64,000 nt of DNA from Sinorhizobium fredii USDA 257 (GTDB taxonomy: Bacteria; Pseudomonadota; Alphaproteobacteria; Rhizobiales; Rhizobiaceae), in NCBI RefSeq assembly GCF_000265205.3, contig NC_018000.1, forward strand, positions 6,109,001-6,173,000. The letters are read 5' to 3'. Numbering within the stretch: the stretch's first letter is position 1; the number at the start of each line of letters is the position of its first letter. Shown here in pieces: positions 30,162-39,604 of the stretch. A program made the translations under genes and the position numbers. Below the pieces are notes generated by a model. The model did no database searches and was not told the origin of the DNA. It was given only the letters and a program-made list of their open reading frames with translations.

Positions 30162-30188
30162 AAAAAAGCCCGGCGAGCCGGGCTTTTC
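30162..30188. terminator. Bidirectional terminator between folC and trxA
   Basis: GCCCGGC (30168-30174) pairs with GCCGGGC (30177-30183), flanked by A and T tracts on both sides. It is a textbook two-way terminator for the convergent genes. Confidence 0.9.
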
Positions 30189-30215
30189 GATAGCGCTTTT
30201 CAAAAATTCGGCGGC

Positions 30216-30536
30216 TTAGACCGCGTTGGAAATCCACGAGCTGAGCGCGGTCTTCGGCGCGGCGCCGACCTTGATGTCGGCAACTTCGCCGGCCTTGAAC
30301 ATGGCGAGCGTCGGAATCGAGCGAACTCCATATTGGGCGGCCAGTTCGGGGTTTTCATCGATGTTGAGCTTGACGACCTTGACCTTGCCGGCCAGTTCGG
30401 TGGCGATCTCTTCAAGGCTCGGCGCAATCATTTTGCACGGGCCGCACCATTCGGCCCAGAAGTCGACGACGACCGGCTCGGCGGAATTCAGGACTTCTTT
30501 TTGAAAATTGGACGCATCGACTTTTACAGTTGCCAT
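30216..30536 (-). CDS. trxA: Thioredoxin
   Basis: This 106-residue cytoplasmic thioredoxin has active-site Cys31 and Cys34 in [14 protein letters not shown]. The cis-proline loop [13 protein letters not shown] is also present. It reduces protein disulfides with electrons from thioredoxin reductase. It lies 81 nt downstream of addA on the same strand. It could be read through from the addAB transcript or from its own promoter in that gap. Confidence 0.97.
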   Translation of the reverse strand: MATVKVDASNFQKEVLNSAEPVVVDFWAEWCGPCKMIAPSLEEIATELAGKVKVVKLNIDENPELAAQYGVRSIPTLAMFKAGEVADIKVGAAPKTALSSWISNAV

Positions 30537-30617
30537 CGGCTGCTCCTTCGGAATGGCATTGTCCAGATATTGTGCCTCATGTGAGGCCTCGCCACTGGAT
30601 TTTCAATATCGTGTATC

Positions 30618-33600
30618 TCACTTTGTCGCGAGCTCTTCAAGGCTCGCGTCCAGCATCGTGTCGGGAAGCACCCGGACCGCCGGACCTTCCGTGAAGATCA
30701 GCGCAGAGCGAAATTGCTTGCCAGGATAAAGCGGCTTCAACAGTTCGCGATAAATGGCGAGCTGCCGTCGGTAAACGGTCGGAACCTCGTCGGCCGAGGC
30801 CGGCACGTCGCGGTTGGTCTTGTAATCGGCAATCGTCACCGTGTCGCCGGCAATCGCCAGGCGGTCGAGCCGGCCTGACACGGCGAACGCATGACTGCCG
30901 AGCGTGAGCGTTCCCATGACGGACACCTCGGCGCGGCTGTCCTCGCCAAAAAGCGACTGCAGGTCCGGATGATCGAGCACGTCCATCACGGCACCGGCGA
31001 GCGCCTGCCGCTCTGCCTCCGGCCAGCGCGGTACGGCGCGGCTCAGATAGCGTTCCGCCGCGTCGCGCCGCTCCGGACCGTCGAGCATCGGGAGCACCTG
31101 CAGCAGCCGATGCAGGATCGCGCCGCGCAGCATCGAGGCTTTGGGCGCAGTAGGCCCTGCAAAGAGAGCCGAGCCGACGATCGACTCCTGATCCGAATCG
31201 TCGATGGCCACGCTCGTTCCGGAAGGGGCGAGCGGCCGCGGCAGTCGGCGCTGCGGCGGCAAGGGCGTGAACAGCGCCGGCGGCAGGCCGGAGGCCATTG
31301 AATCAGGCTCACTGCCCGTGTTGCCGCTTGTCGGGATGATGACCGGCACATGCGCTTCGCGCCAGACATGGCCTGTCCATTCCTCGCCTCCGGCGCGGAA
31401 GGCCATCGGCGTCGCTCTGCCTTTTGGGTCGTGCGACAGCGTCCCCTGAGCCATCGCATGCCAGGTGTCGAGGTTCTGCCGCTGGCCACGATAACCGCAG
31501 ACGATCAGCCGATCCGCGGCGCGCGTCATGCCGACATAGAGCAGGCGGCGATATTCTTCTTCCGCCAGTCGCTTCAGTCGATCGTTGTCGGCGGCGATCA
31601 GCGAATTCGGCGTCGAGCCGGGCGCCCGCCAGACGGGGACGCTGACGAGCGAGCCGTCGGTCTGTTGCTTCTCCAGAAAGCGCAGGTCCGATACCTGCTG
31701 GCTGACGAAGGCGGTGCCGCCGCCGTCGACAAGGAAGACGACCGGCGCCTCGAGGCCCTTGGCGGCATGCACGGTCATGACGCGGACCTCGTCGCGCTCC
31801 TTGTCCTGCTCGCGCTTCACCGTCGGCGCTTCGATCTCGAGCGTCGAGATGAAGGCCTGCAGGCCGGGGAGCCCACTCCGCTCGTGGTCGAGCGCGAAGG
31901 TGAGGAATTCGTCGAGGATGTCGCTGACCTCGCTGCCAAGCCGCGCCAGGAAGGCGCGCCGGCCGCCATGGGTCCCAAGCACCCGGGCGTAGAAGTCATG
32001 CGGCAGCAGGTTGCGGGCAAGCTCGTCGTAACCGGCAAGGGTGCGCACGACCCCATGATAGCGGCTCGATTCGTCCGTACCGAGCTGTTGCAGCCGCTGC
32101 CAGAGGCTTTCGCCCTCCGCTCGGCGTCCCGCCAGTTCGAAGACATTCTCCTCGCCGAGATTGACGAGCGGGCTCTTCAACAGCGCCGCGAGTGACAGGT
32201 CGTCCTCCGGCAGAAGTACGAAGCGGCCGAGTGCCATCAGGTCCTGGATGGCGATGTGGTTGGTCAGCACCAGCCGGTCGGCACCGGCAACCGGAATATT
32301 GCCGCGGCGCTTCAGCGCGCGTGTCAGGGCGTTGACGAAGGCATCGCGCTTGCGCACCAGCACGATGACGTCGCCCGGCCGCATCGGCCGCCGGACGCCC
32401 TTTTCGATCACGGTCTCCCTGCCGATCCAGTCTTCGAGCACGGCCGCGATCCGCCGGGCGAGAATGTTCACCGGCGCGCGCTCGGGCGTCGCATCGAACG
32501 GCGCCGTCCAGTCGTCTTCGGAGGTGGCTGGCTCAGGGGCGATGACGTCCCAGATGTCGACGGCTCCTGGGTGGCCAATCCGGTTGGAGGCATGCACGAC
32601 CGCCTCGCTCCGGGCGCTGAGCCCCTTGGCATTGCCCGGATTGGCAAAGACCGTATCGACGGCGGAAAGCACGTCGACAGTCGAGCGGAAGGAGAGCTGC
32701 AGGCGGATGGGGCTGAAATATTTGTTGCCGGCGCGCACCCTGCGCTCGGTCAGGATGCTTTCGCGCGAAAAGCGCTCCGGACGTGCGCCCTGGAAGGAAT
32801 AGATCGACTGTTTCTCGTCGCCGACCGCAAAGATCGTCCGGTCGTCCGCGCGCGCTGTTTCGCCGGCAAAGAAATCGGCGGCAAGCGCCTGGATGATCGT
32901 CCATTGCGCGGGGCTCGTATCCTGTGCCTCGTCGACGAGAATATGGTCGATACCCTGGTCGAGCTTGTAATGCACCCAGGCGCCGACGTCGCTGCGGGCA
33001 AGCAGCGCCGCCGTGCGGTTGATCAGGTCCTCGAAATCGAGCTGGCTGCGCCTCTTCTTGAGGTCCTCGTAGTCCCGATTGAGCCTTTCCGCGAGGATCA
33101 GCGCCGCGCGCGTGGCCTCATACATCCGCACGATGCTGAGGCGATCGGCACAGGAGACGATGTGCTGGCGTGCTTCCTCGATCAGCGGTATTAGCTGCGG
33201 CGCCTGCACCAGCATCGCCTTGTTGAAAAACGCAGAGTCCGCCTTCGGCTTGCCGCCGCCGTTGAAGAACACGCGCAGAAGTCCGGCGAAGCGCTCCTCC
33301 GCATTCCCGGCCGCGCGGACGACCGCCAGCCCCTTTGCAATCTCGCCGGGCTTTATACCACCGAGGCTGAGCGCAAGCTCGATATATTGCTCGAGGGCAG
33401 TGCCGTTGAGGCCGGCAAGCGGCCAGGCGCCGGCCATCACGCTCGCGGCCGATTCTCCCGGAGCGAGACCGAGCGCCGCACGCAATTGCCTCTCCCGCCC
33501 GCCGCGTTCGGTGGCGCGGTCGAGAAAGGCCTGGATGGGCGCGCGGTTCGCCACGATCGCCTGCAGCAGTTTTTCGAGACCCGTGTCGTCGGCAAGGTCG

Positions 33601-34187
33601 AGAACCGCCGCAAAGGCATCGGCAAGCTCCGTCTCGTGCTCAGCGGCGGTGGCCGTCAGCAAAGCGCGTCGCGCGTCGGCGAGCAGCACCGCCGCGGCCC
33701 GGTCGTCGAGGACCGAAAAATGGCCTGCCACATTGGCCTCGAGCGGAAACTGGTGAAGCAGGGCCTCGCAGAAGGCGTGAATCGTCTGGATCTTCAGACC
33801 GCCGGGGGTTTCGAGCGCCTTTGCAAAGAGCCGCCGCGCCTCCTGGATCTTGGCGACCGAAGGGCGTGCGCCTTCGATCGTCTCGATGCGCTTTTCCAAA
33901 GCGGCGTCATCGATCGTTGCCCATTCGGCGAGACGCTCGAAGATGCGGTTCGACATCTCGGAGGCCGCCGCCTTCGTATAGGTCAGGCAGAGAATCGCGG
34001 AAGGCCGGCAGCCGGCGAGCAGCAGCCGGATGACTCGCTGCGTCAGCACATGCGTCTTGCCCGAGCCAGCATTGGCCGAGACCCAGGCCGAGCGGGTGGG
34101 ATCCGAGGCAAGCGATTGCCGCTCCGTCGTCCAGTCGAGCCACGCCTTGGGCGTCCTCTCCTCCGGGCCGAAGGCGTCATTCCTCAT
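30618..34187 (-). CDS. addA: AddA: double-strand break repair helicase-nuclease subunit A
   Basis: AddAB is the alphaproteobacterial counterpart of RecBCD. It resects DNA ends and loads RecA. AddA (1189 residues from ATG 34187) has the UvrD-type helicase: Walker A SANAGSGKTHVLTQ near residue 35, DEAQDTSPAQW (Walker B), VMTVHAAKGLEAPVVFLV and RLLYVGMTRAADRLIVCGY. A C-terminal RecB-like nuclease with TIADYKTNRDVP and YRRQLAIYRELL follows. I chose ATG 34187, overlapping addB by 11 nt. A start 22 codons upstream would lie deeper in addB. Confidence 0.96.
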   Translation of the reverse strand: MRNDAFGPEERTPKAWLDWTTERQSLASDPTRSAWVSANAGSGKTHVLTQRVIRLLLAGCRPSAILCLTYTKAAASEMSNRIFERLAEWATIDDAALEKRIETIEGARPSVAKIQEARRLFAKALETPGGLKIQTIHAFCEALLHQFPLEANVAGHFSVLDDRAAAVLLADARRALLTATAAEHETELADAFAAVLDLADDTGLEKLLQAIVANRAPIQAFLDRATERGGRERQLRAALGLAPGESAASVMAGAWPLAGLNGTALEQYIELALSLGGIKPGEIAKGLAVVRAAGNAEERFAGLLRVFFNGGGKPKADSAFFNKAMLVQAPQLIPLIEEARQHIVSCADRLSIVRMYEATRAALILAERLNRDYEDLKKRRSQLDFEDLINRTAALLARSDVGAWVHYKLDQGIDHILVDEAQDTSPAQWTIIQALAADFFAGETARADDRTIFAVGDEKQSIYSFQGARPERFSRESILTERRVRAGNKYFSPIRLQLSFRSTVDVLSAVDTVFANPGNAKGLSARSEAVVHASNRIGHPGAVDIWDVIAPEPATSEDDWTAPFDATPERAPVNILARRIAAVLEDWIGRETVIEKGVRRPMRPGDVIVLVRKRDAFVNALTRALKRRGNIPVAGADRLVLTNHIAIQDLMALGRFVLLPEDDLSLAALLKSPLVNLGEENVFELAGRRAEGESLWQRLQQLGTDESSRYHGVVRTLAGYDELARNLLPHDFYARVLGTHGGRRAFLARLGSEVSDILDEFLTFALDHERSGLPGLQAFISTLEIEAPTVKREQDKERDEVRVMTVHAAKGLEAPVVFLVDGGGTAFVSQQVSDLRFLEKQQTDGSLVSVPVWRAPGSTPNSLIAADNDRLKRLAEEEYRRLLYVGMTRAADRLIVCGYRGQRQNLDTWHAMAQGTLSHDPKGRATPMAFRAGGEEWTGHVWREAHVPVIIPTSGNTGSEPDSMASGLPPALFTPLPPQRRLPRPLAPSGTSVAIDDSDQESIVGSALFAGPTAPKASMLRGAILHRLLQVLPMLDGPERRDAAERYLSRAVPRWPEAERQALAGAVMDVLDHPDLQSLFGEDSRAEVSVMGTLTLGSHAFAVSGRLDRLAIAGDTVTIADYKTNRDVPASADEVPTVYRRQLAIYRELLKPLYPGKQFRSALIFTEGPAVRVLPDTMLDASLEELATK

Positions 34188-37100
34188 CGTCGTCCTCCCC
34201 TTCGGCGGTCGCCCATTCGGCGACGCGTGCCAGGTGGTCGTACTCGCCGCCATAGTCCCGCTCCTTCTGGACGATTAGGCGCGAGGCGAAGCCATATCGA
34301 CCGCTGGTGAGCCCGGTAAGCAGCTTCTTCAGTTCGGCAAGCGAATCTTCCGCCAGTTGGTCGGCAGATTTGGTCTCCTTCGACTTGCTGTTCTCGTTGT
34401 TGACGGTGTCGACGACAAAGCGGCTGCCGGGCTTCAGGCGCACATAGCGCAGCGAATGCGGCCGGGCGGGTCCGATCGTGCCGAAAGCGCCGGCCTTGAG
34501 CGCCGCCGCTTCGAGCGCCAGTTGCGGGTCGAGCAGCGCCCGCGCTTCTCTGGCGGAGGGGCTGGAGCCGGTCTTGTAGTCGATGATATCGATGACGCCG
34601 CCCACGAGCCTGTCGAGGCGGTCGGCAATGCCGGTCAGCCTTATGTCGGCAATGCCGAGGTCCATTGCGGCAGGAACTTCGGTGAAAGACCAGACGATCT
34701 CATGACGGCGCTCCCGCTCCCAGGAAAGGAACGTCCTCGCCACCGCTTCGAAGCGTGGCCGCCAGATTGTGTCTATGTGAGCCGGGAGATTTTCCTCGTC
34801 GAAGGCCTCCCCGATCAGCCGCGCCATCGCCTCTTCACCGTCGCGGGAGGCGGGATCGAAGCCGCCTTTGACGAAGCGGTCGACGATCCGGTGGTAGAGC
34901 AGGCCGCGTTCGGCAGCACCCGGATCGCAGTTGAAGGGGTCGATCGGCTGCAGCCGCAAGATGCGCCGCGCGTAGATGGAATAGGGATCGCGGCGAAGTC
35001 GGGCCACCTCGCTGAACGAATATTTGCGCGGCTGCAGTTCGACCGGCGGCTTCGGCTGCGGCCTCTCGCTGAGCGGCTGGCGCTCGCCATCGTCGAGGAT
35101 ACGCATAAAGTGGAGATAACTGGCGCCATTCGCCTTGAGCTGCTCGGTCAATGTCTTGCCGCCGAGCGCCTGCAGGCGTTGCAGCCATCGCGAGGCGACC
35201 GTCGGAGCCGAGCCCTGGCGCATGGATCTGGAAAGGATCAAGCGGCGCGTTCCGCAGGCCATCTGCAAATCATGGGCAAGCTGGCCGATGCGTCGTTCGG
35301 GCGGTTCGAGGCCGATTCCGGACTTCATGGTCCGCGACAGAAACGGGTCGTTCGAGGTCTGCCCCGGCCAGGTGCCCTCGTTCATGCCGCCGAGCACGAT
35401 GAGGTCGACGCTTTGCAGACGCGATTCCAGCGCCCCGAAGATAAAGACGCGCGGGTGCCGCATCGACCGAGGCTTGACCGCTTCGCTGGCGGCAAGCGCC
35501 TCGACGATATCGCACCATTGCCGCCCGTCGGCCTCCATCTGCCCGTCGGTCTCGATGATCCCCTTAAGCAGCGTCGCCAATGCTTCGCCGGCTTCCGAAG
35601 CCCACAACCCGCCGAGGCTGCCGCGCTCGTCGAAGCTGACCGCTTCCAGTGCCCGACCGGTGCGCTCCGCCCATTCGGCCAGGGTCAGGACTGTCATGTG
35701 GCGGCCGCTTTCTGGGCCGCCGGAGATGGTGCTCGCCAGCGGCTCGACAGCCGCTGAAATTCGCCGGGCGAGGGCCCGTGCGAGTTCGACATCGTTCTGA
35801 CCAATTCCGGCGCGCCAGGGCCTCGGATGCCGCTCAGTCCGCTGCCTCGCGAGTGCCTTGTCGAGCACCACTTCGAGAGCGGAAATATCGGATAAGTCGG
35901 TGCCGCCGCGCAGCGCAAGAAGCTCCAGCACGTCGGCTGCATGCCGCGCGGCTTCCGCCGCCTGGCCGAAGCGGGCGAGCGGGTGCTTCAGAAGCGCTAC
36001 CAGGGCCACCGGGTCGTCCGGTCTGAGAGTCGCCTCGATCAACAGCCGCGTGAGCGCGCCTGCCGCGGTGGCCGAGAGCGGCACGCCAGCGGAATCATCG
36101 GCCTCGATGCCGAATCGGGCGAGCTCCGCGCCGACCCGTCGCGCCAAGCCGCGATCGGGTGTGATCAGCGCCGCCTGGCTCTCTTCGTCGCCTTCGAGCG
36201 CGAGCCTCAGCGCAATCGCGATCGCGGTCGCCTCCTCGCGCTCGTTCGCCGCCTCGATCAGCGCCACGTCGGCGAAGGCGGCAAAGAGCCTCTCCGCCGC
36301 AAAGCTCTCGCGGGCCTCGGTCCAACGATCGGTGGCTTGGGCCGGCAACAGTGCCCGCGAAAGAACCACGGCTCGATCGCCGAGGTCATCGTCGAGCGAC
36401 CCCAGCACCGGCACGTCGCGGCGTTCGATGCGCATGCGCTGCAGGAGGCGATGAAAACCATATTGCGGGTGCGTACGGCTTGCCGGGTCTCGTGCCGCCA
36501 AGGCGGCCCCGTTGCCGCCGATCAGCTCCCATTCCGCGTCGCTCATCTCCAGGTCGAGGCCGGGAAGCACGATGGTGCCGTTCGACAACGCCTTCACCGC
36601 GGCGATCAGGGCCGCGGTCGCAGGTATCGAGCCGGTCGAGCCGGCGATGATGATCGGCCCATCGACCTTGCTGGCGGCGATGCGCTGTGTTTCAGCCTTG
36701 AGCACGGCGTTGCGATGGCGCGCCGGCGAGGAATGTTTGAGCTCGTTAAGGCGGTCCGGCCAATAGGTCCGGGCAATCTTCAGGAAGGCGAGCGTCAATT
36801 GCCACCAGAGCGCATGCTCGCCGCCGTCGAGACCGTCGAGCGCATCCCAGTCGAGCTCCTCCGTCTCGATCGCGTCGATCAGCTCGGCGAGATTGCGCGC
36901 CAACCAGATGGCGTCGGCCGGGCTTGCTGGGGCGATCAGCGGGCTTTCGGCATGAATGTCGAGGACCACCTGCGGCAGTCGGTTGCGCCAGGCGAGAATG
37001 AGGCGGGCGAGCTCGATCAGCCGCGCCGTGCCGGAGAGCGGTGGGGCAAGATCGAGAATCGCCGGAACCTCGGCGTCGAAGAAGCCGCTGTCATCCTCCG

Positions 37101-37350
37101 TCTCGCCCAGCGCGCGGATCATCGGCAGGATCGCCGAGCGGCCGCCGAGCAGGTCGACGAATTCCGAGCGCAGGACGCGGGCCGAACGCCGGGTCGGAAC
37201 GAAGATCGTCACGCCGGCGAGCGCCAGCGGATCGGCCGGATCATATTGGAAGTCCGGCGTCAGCGCGCCGCCCAACAGTTTTTCCGCCAGCGTTTTCAGG
37301 AAGGGCAGGCCGGCTGGGATCGTGAAGACGTTGGAAGCGCGGCCGGGCAA
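34177..37350 (-). CDS. addB: AddB: double-strand break repair nuclease subunit B
   Basis: AddB (1057 residues) is the inactivated-helicase and nuclease partner of AddA. Its start, FTIPAGLPFLKTLAEKLLGG, is typical of alphaproteobacterial AddB. The middle has helicase-like remnants (IFVPTRRSARVL; LGGMNEGTWPGQTSNDPFLS). The C-terminus has the RecB-family nuclease motif GVIDIIDYKTGSSPSAREA and QLALEAAALKAGAF. It begins 1 nt after the murU-like gene ends and overlaps addA, so the region 42.1-30.6 kb behaves like one long operon. Confidence 0.95.
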   Translation of the reverse strand: MPGRASNVFTIPAGLPFLKTLAEKLLGGALTPDFQYDPADPLALAGVTIFVPTRRSARVLRSEFVDLLGGRSAILPMIRALGETEDDSGFFDAEVPAILDLAPPLSGTARLIELARLILAWRNRLPQVVLDIHAESPLIAPASPADAIWLARNLAELIDAIETEELDWDALDGLDGGEHALWWQLTLAFLKIARTYWPDRLNELKHSSPARHRNAVLKAETQRIAASKVDGPIIIAGSTGSIPATAALIAAVKALSNGTIVLPGLDLEMSDAEWELIGGNGAALAARDPASRTHPQYGFHRLLQRMRIERRDVPVLGSLDDDLGDRAVVLSRALLPAQATDRWTEARESFAAERLFAAFADVALIEAANEREEATAIAIALRLALEGDEESQAALITPDRGLARRVGAELARFGIEADDSAGVPLSATAAGALTRLLIEATLRPDDPVALVALLKHPLARFGQAAEAARHAADVLELLALRGGTDLSDISALEVVLDKALARQRTERHPRPWRAGIGQNDVELARALARRISAAVEPLASTISGGPESGRHMTVLTLAEWAERTGRALEAVSFDERGSLGGLWASEAGEALATLLKGIIETDGQMEADGRQWCDIVEALAASEAVKPRSMRHPRVFIFGALESRLQSVDLIVLGGMNEGTWPGQTSNDPFLSRTMKSGIGLEPPERRIGQLAHDLQMACGTRRLILSRSMRQGSAPTVASRWLQRLQALGGKTLTEQLKANGASYLHFMRILDDGERQPLSERPQPKPPVELQPRKYSFSEVARLRRDPYSIYARRILRLQPIDPFNCDPGAAERGLLYHRIVDRFVKGGFDPASRDGEEAMARLIGEAFDEENLPAHIDTIWRPRFEAVARTFLSWERERRHEIVWSFTEVPAAMDLGIADIRLTGIADRLDRLVGGVIDIIDYKTGSSPSAREARALLDPQLALEAAALKAGAFGTIGPARPHSLRYVRLKPGSRFVVDTVNNENSKSKETKSADQLAEDSLAELKKLLTGLTSGRYGFASRLIVQKERDYGGEYDHLARVAEWATAEGEDDDEE

Positions 37351-37351
37351 G

Positions 37352-38083
37352 CTAGCCTCCCGGCTCGAACCGCCGGACCACAGCTTCGGCCTCGTCGATC
37401 GCCTCCGGCGTGCCGACGGTCATCCATTGGCCTTGCAGCATCAGACCGAACAGCCTTTCCCTGGCGATCGCCCGATCGAAATAGACGTTGAGATTGAACG
37501 CGTCACTGGGCGCATCGGCGAAAAGCCGCGAGTCCATGGCGATCGCGCCGGCATAGACGACGGGATTTTCCATGTCTTCTTCATAGCGCGTCAGCCGCCC
37601 GCTTCTGGACAGCGAAAAATCCTTCTTGCCGTTGTGACCGGTCGTGTCCTCCAGGCGCACGCAGAGCAAAGCCATGTCCATGCGCTCGGGATCGAAGAAT
37701 TCGGCGAGCCTCCGCAGATTGCAGGGTTGCTCAGCCTCCTCGCCGACCCAGAAGAGATCAGCATTCATCACCAGGACCGGCCCGTTGTCGAGAAGCTTCA
37801 GTCCCTTGGCGAGTCCGCCGCCGGAATTCATCAGCGCATCCCGCTCGTCCGAAATCAGGATCCGCGGCGTTTCGCGCCGGCTGAGATGAGCTTCCATCTG
37901 GTCGGCGAAATGATGGACGTTCACCGCCGCCTTGGTCACGCCGGCAGCCGCGAGCAGGTCCAGGACATAATCGATCATCGGCTTGCCGGCGATCCGGACG
38001 AGCGGTTTCGGCAGAGTGTTGGTGATCGGCCGCAGGCGGATGCCCAGTCCGGCTGCGAGCACCATGGCATTGGTGATAGGCAT
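37352..38083 (-). CDS. murU: Nucleotidyltransferase, probable MurNAc-1-phosphate uridylyltransferase (MurU-like)
   Basis: This 243-residue sugar-phosphate nucleotidyltransferase has the signature MVLAAGLGIRLRPITNTLPK at its start. A metal/sugar site VLVMNADLFW and GGGLAKGLKLL also appear. Such proteins are often labelled mannose-1-phosphate guanylyltransferase. Immediately upstream (9 nt) is a gene whose C-terminal half resembles AmgK, and AmgK-MurU are the known pair that rebuild UDP-MurNAc from recycled MurNAc. MurU is therefore the better call, from context. It is tightly packed against addB. Confidence 0.8.
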   Translation of the reverse strand: MPITNAMVLAAGLGIRLRPITNTLPKPLVRIAGKPMIDYVLDLLAAAGVTKAAVNVHHFADQMEAHLSRRETPRILISDERDALMNSGGGLAKGLKLLDNGPVLVMNADLFWVGEEAEQPCNLRRLAEFFDPERMDMALLCVRLEDTTGHNGKKDFSLSRSGRLTRYEEDMENPVVYAGAIAMDSRLFADAPSDAFNLNVYFDRAIARERLFGLMLQGQWMTVGTPEAIDEAEAVVRRFEPGG

Positions 38084-38092
38084 GATTTCCCG

Positions 38093-39604
38093 TCAGTTTG
38101 CTGATTCGCTAACCAGGATTCCAGCCTTAATGCACCATTCGCGCAAGGGTGTCAGCACTTCATGCGTCAATGCATGCTGCAGATAGGCGAAGGTTCGTGG
38201 CATGTGCTTCATATAGCCGGGCTTGCCGTCGCGCTGCATCAGCCGCACCCAGATGCCGGCCAGTTTGCAATTGCGTTGCGCCGCCATCAGGTGCCAGTCG
38301 CGCAGGAAGGCCGCCTCATCGAAGCCGCCCTGCGCCTTGCGCTCGGCCACATAGGCGCCCAGCAGCCGTTCCGCCAGCCTGCGATCGATTGTCACGCGCG
38401 CATCCTGCACGAGCGCGGCGACGTCGTAAGCCGTTGGCCCGATCATCGCATCCTGGAAGTCGATGATGCCGATCCGCTCGAGTCCAAGGCGATCGGGGCG
38501 CCAGAGGATGTTGGGCGAATGGAAGTCACGCAGCAGCAGGTTCTTTTCGCCTGAGCCGAGAATGTCGATCAATTCGTCCCAGATCGCGAAATAGTCGCTT
38601 CGCTCCGTGTCGGAGGCAGGCAGCCCTCGCTTCCATGGCAGGTACCAGTCGATCAAGAGGCTCGTCTCGATCTTGATTGCCGTGCGGTCGAAATCGGGAA
38701 TGTGATGAACGATGCCGTCGGCGATCGCGATGTCACGCTCGGCCGTCTCGGCATGAAGTCGGCCAAGCAGCCGTACGGCCTCGATATAGCGCTCCGCAAC
38801 GGGCCGGCCTTCGGCGTCGATGATTCCCTCCGAGCCCAGGTCCTCGATGAGCAGCAGCCCTTTGCCGAGATCGCGCGCATAGATCGCCGGCGCCGCAAAG
38901 CCGCGCTTGCGCAGGAGCTCGGAAATGGCGACGAAGGGGATGACGTCCTCGGCAAGATGGGCGAGCTGCTGGTAGTATTTGCCATCCTGGAGGATGGGGC
39001 CGGGCTTGTGCTTCGCCGCGTCCATGAGGATTTTCGCCGGCTCACCGTCGGCCGAATGGATGCGCTCATAAGCCCGCACCGAGGCGTCGCCGCTCAGGTG
39101 CCGGCGACGCGCGTCCGCATGACCGGCATCGGACAGAAAAGCGCGGATGGCGAGCGAGCGGGCAATCCGCTCGAGGGCCGCGTCGGGCCCCATAATGCGC
39201 ACACGACGCCCTTCGCTCTCATGTGTGAAGCTCAGTGTGATGCGTTGGGCGGGCAGCGCTTCCTCGGCCTTCTCCGGCCATTCGACGAGACAGATGCCTT
39301 CCGACAGGGCCTCGTCAAAACCGAGCTCGTCGAGCTCCGAAGCGTCGGCGAGGCGGTAAAGATCGAAATGCGCGACCGGGATCCGAAGATCGTAGGCCTG
39401 TACCAGGGTGAAGGTGGGGCTTGGCACCTCCAGCGAATCGTCGTCGGCCATCGCCCGCAGAAAAGCGCGCGCGATGGTCGATTTCCCCGCCCCGAGATCG
39501 CCCGAAAGCCCGACGCAGTCGCCCTTCTTCAAGGCCAGCGCCAGGTCTTCGCCCAGTTCGATCGTCGCGGCTTCATCCTTCAGCAGGCGTTCGAGAGACT
39601 TCAT
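38093..39604 (-). CDS. tsaE: Fusion of TsaE (tRNA t6A ATPase) with AmgK-like sugar kinase
   Basis: This 503-residue two-domain protein has an N-terminal TsaE half (about 1-150): GLSGDLGAGKSTIARAFLRA (Walker A), VPSPTFTLVQAY and HFDLYRLADASELDELGFDE. TsaE is the ATPase of the threonylcarbamoyladenosine tRNA system. The C-terminal half (about 165-503) is an aminoglycoside-phosphotransferase-fold kinase like AmgK, with the catalytic LLLRDFHSPNILW and metal-binding GIIDFQDAMIGPTAYDVAAL. AmgK phosphorylates MurNAc/GlcNAc at C1. The fusion is recurrent in alphaproteobacteria. Its ATG directly abuts the divL stop codon (TAGATG). Confidence 0.93.
   Translation of the reverse strand: MKSLERLLKDEAATIELGEDLALALKKGDCVGLSGDLGAGKSTIARAFLRAMADDDSLEVPSPTFTLVQAYDLRIPVAHFDLYRLADASELDELGFDEALSEGICLVEWPEKAEEALPAQRITLSFTHESEGRRVRIMGPDAALERIARSLAIRAFLSDAGHADARRRHLSGDASVRAYERIHSADGEPAKILMDAAKHKPGPILQDGKYYQQLAHLAEDVIPFVAISELLRKRGFAAPAIYARDLGKGLLLIEDLGSEGIIDAEGRPVAERYIEAVRLLGRLHAETAERDIAIADGIVHHIPDFDRTAIKIETSLLIDWYLPWKRGLPASDTERSDYFAIWDELIDILGSGEKNLLLRDFHSPNILWRPDRLGLERIGIIDFQDAMIGPTAYDVAALVQDARVTIDRRLAERLLGAYVAERKAQGGFDEAAFLRDWHLMAAQRNCKLAGIWVRLMQRDGKPGYMKHMPRTFAYLQHALTHEVLTPLREWCIKAGILVSESAN

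Noticed and set aside
37352..38083. Mannose-1-phosphate guanylyltransferase as the name for the nucleotidyltransferase
   Set aside because: No mannose pathway genes are nearby, and the abutting AmgK-like kinase makes MurU the better contextual call.
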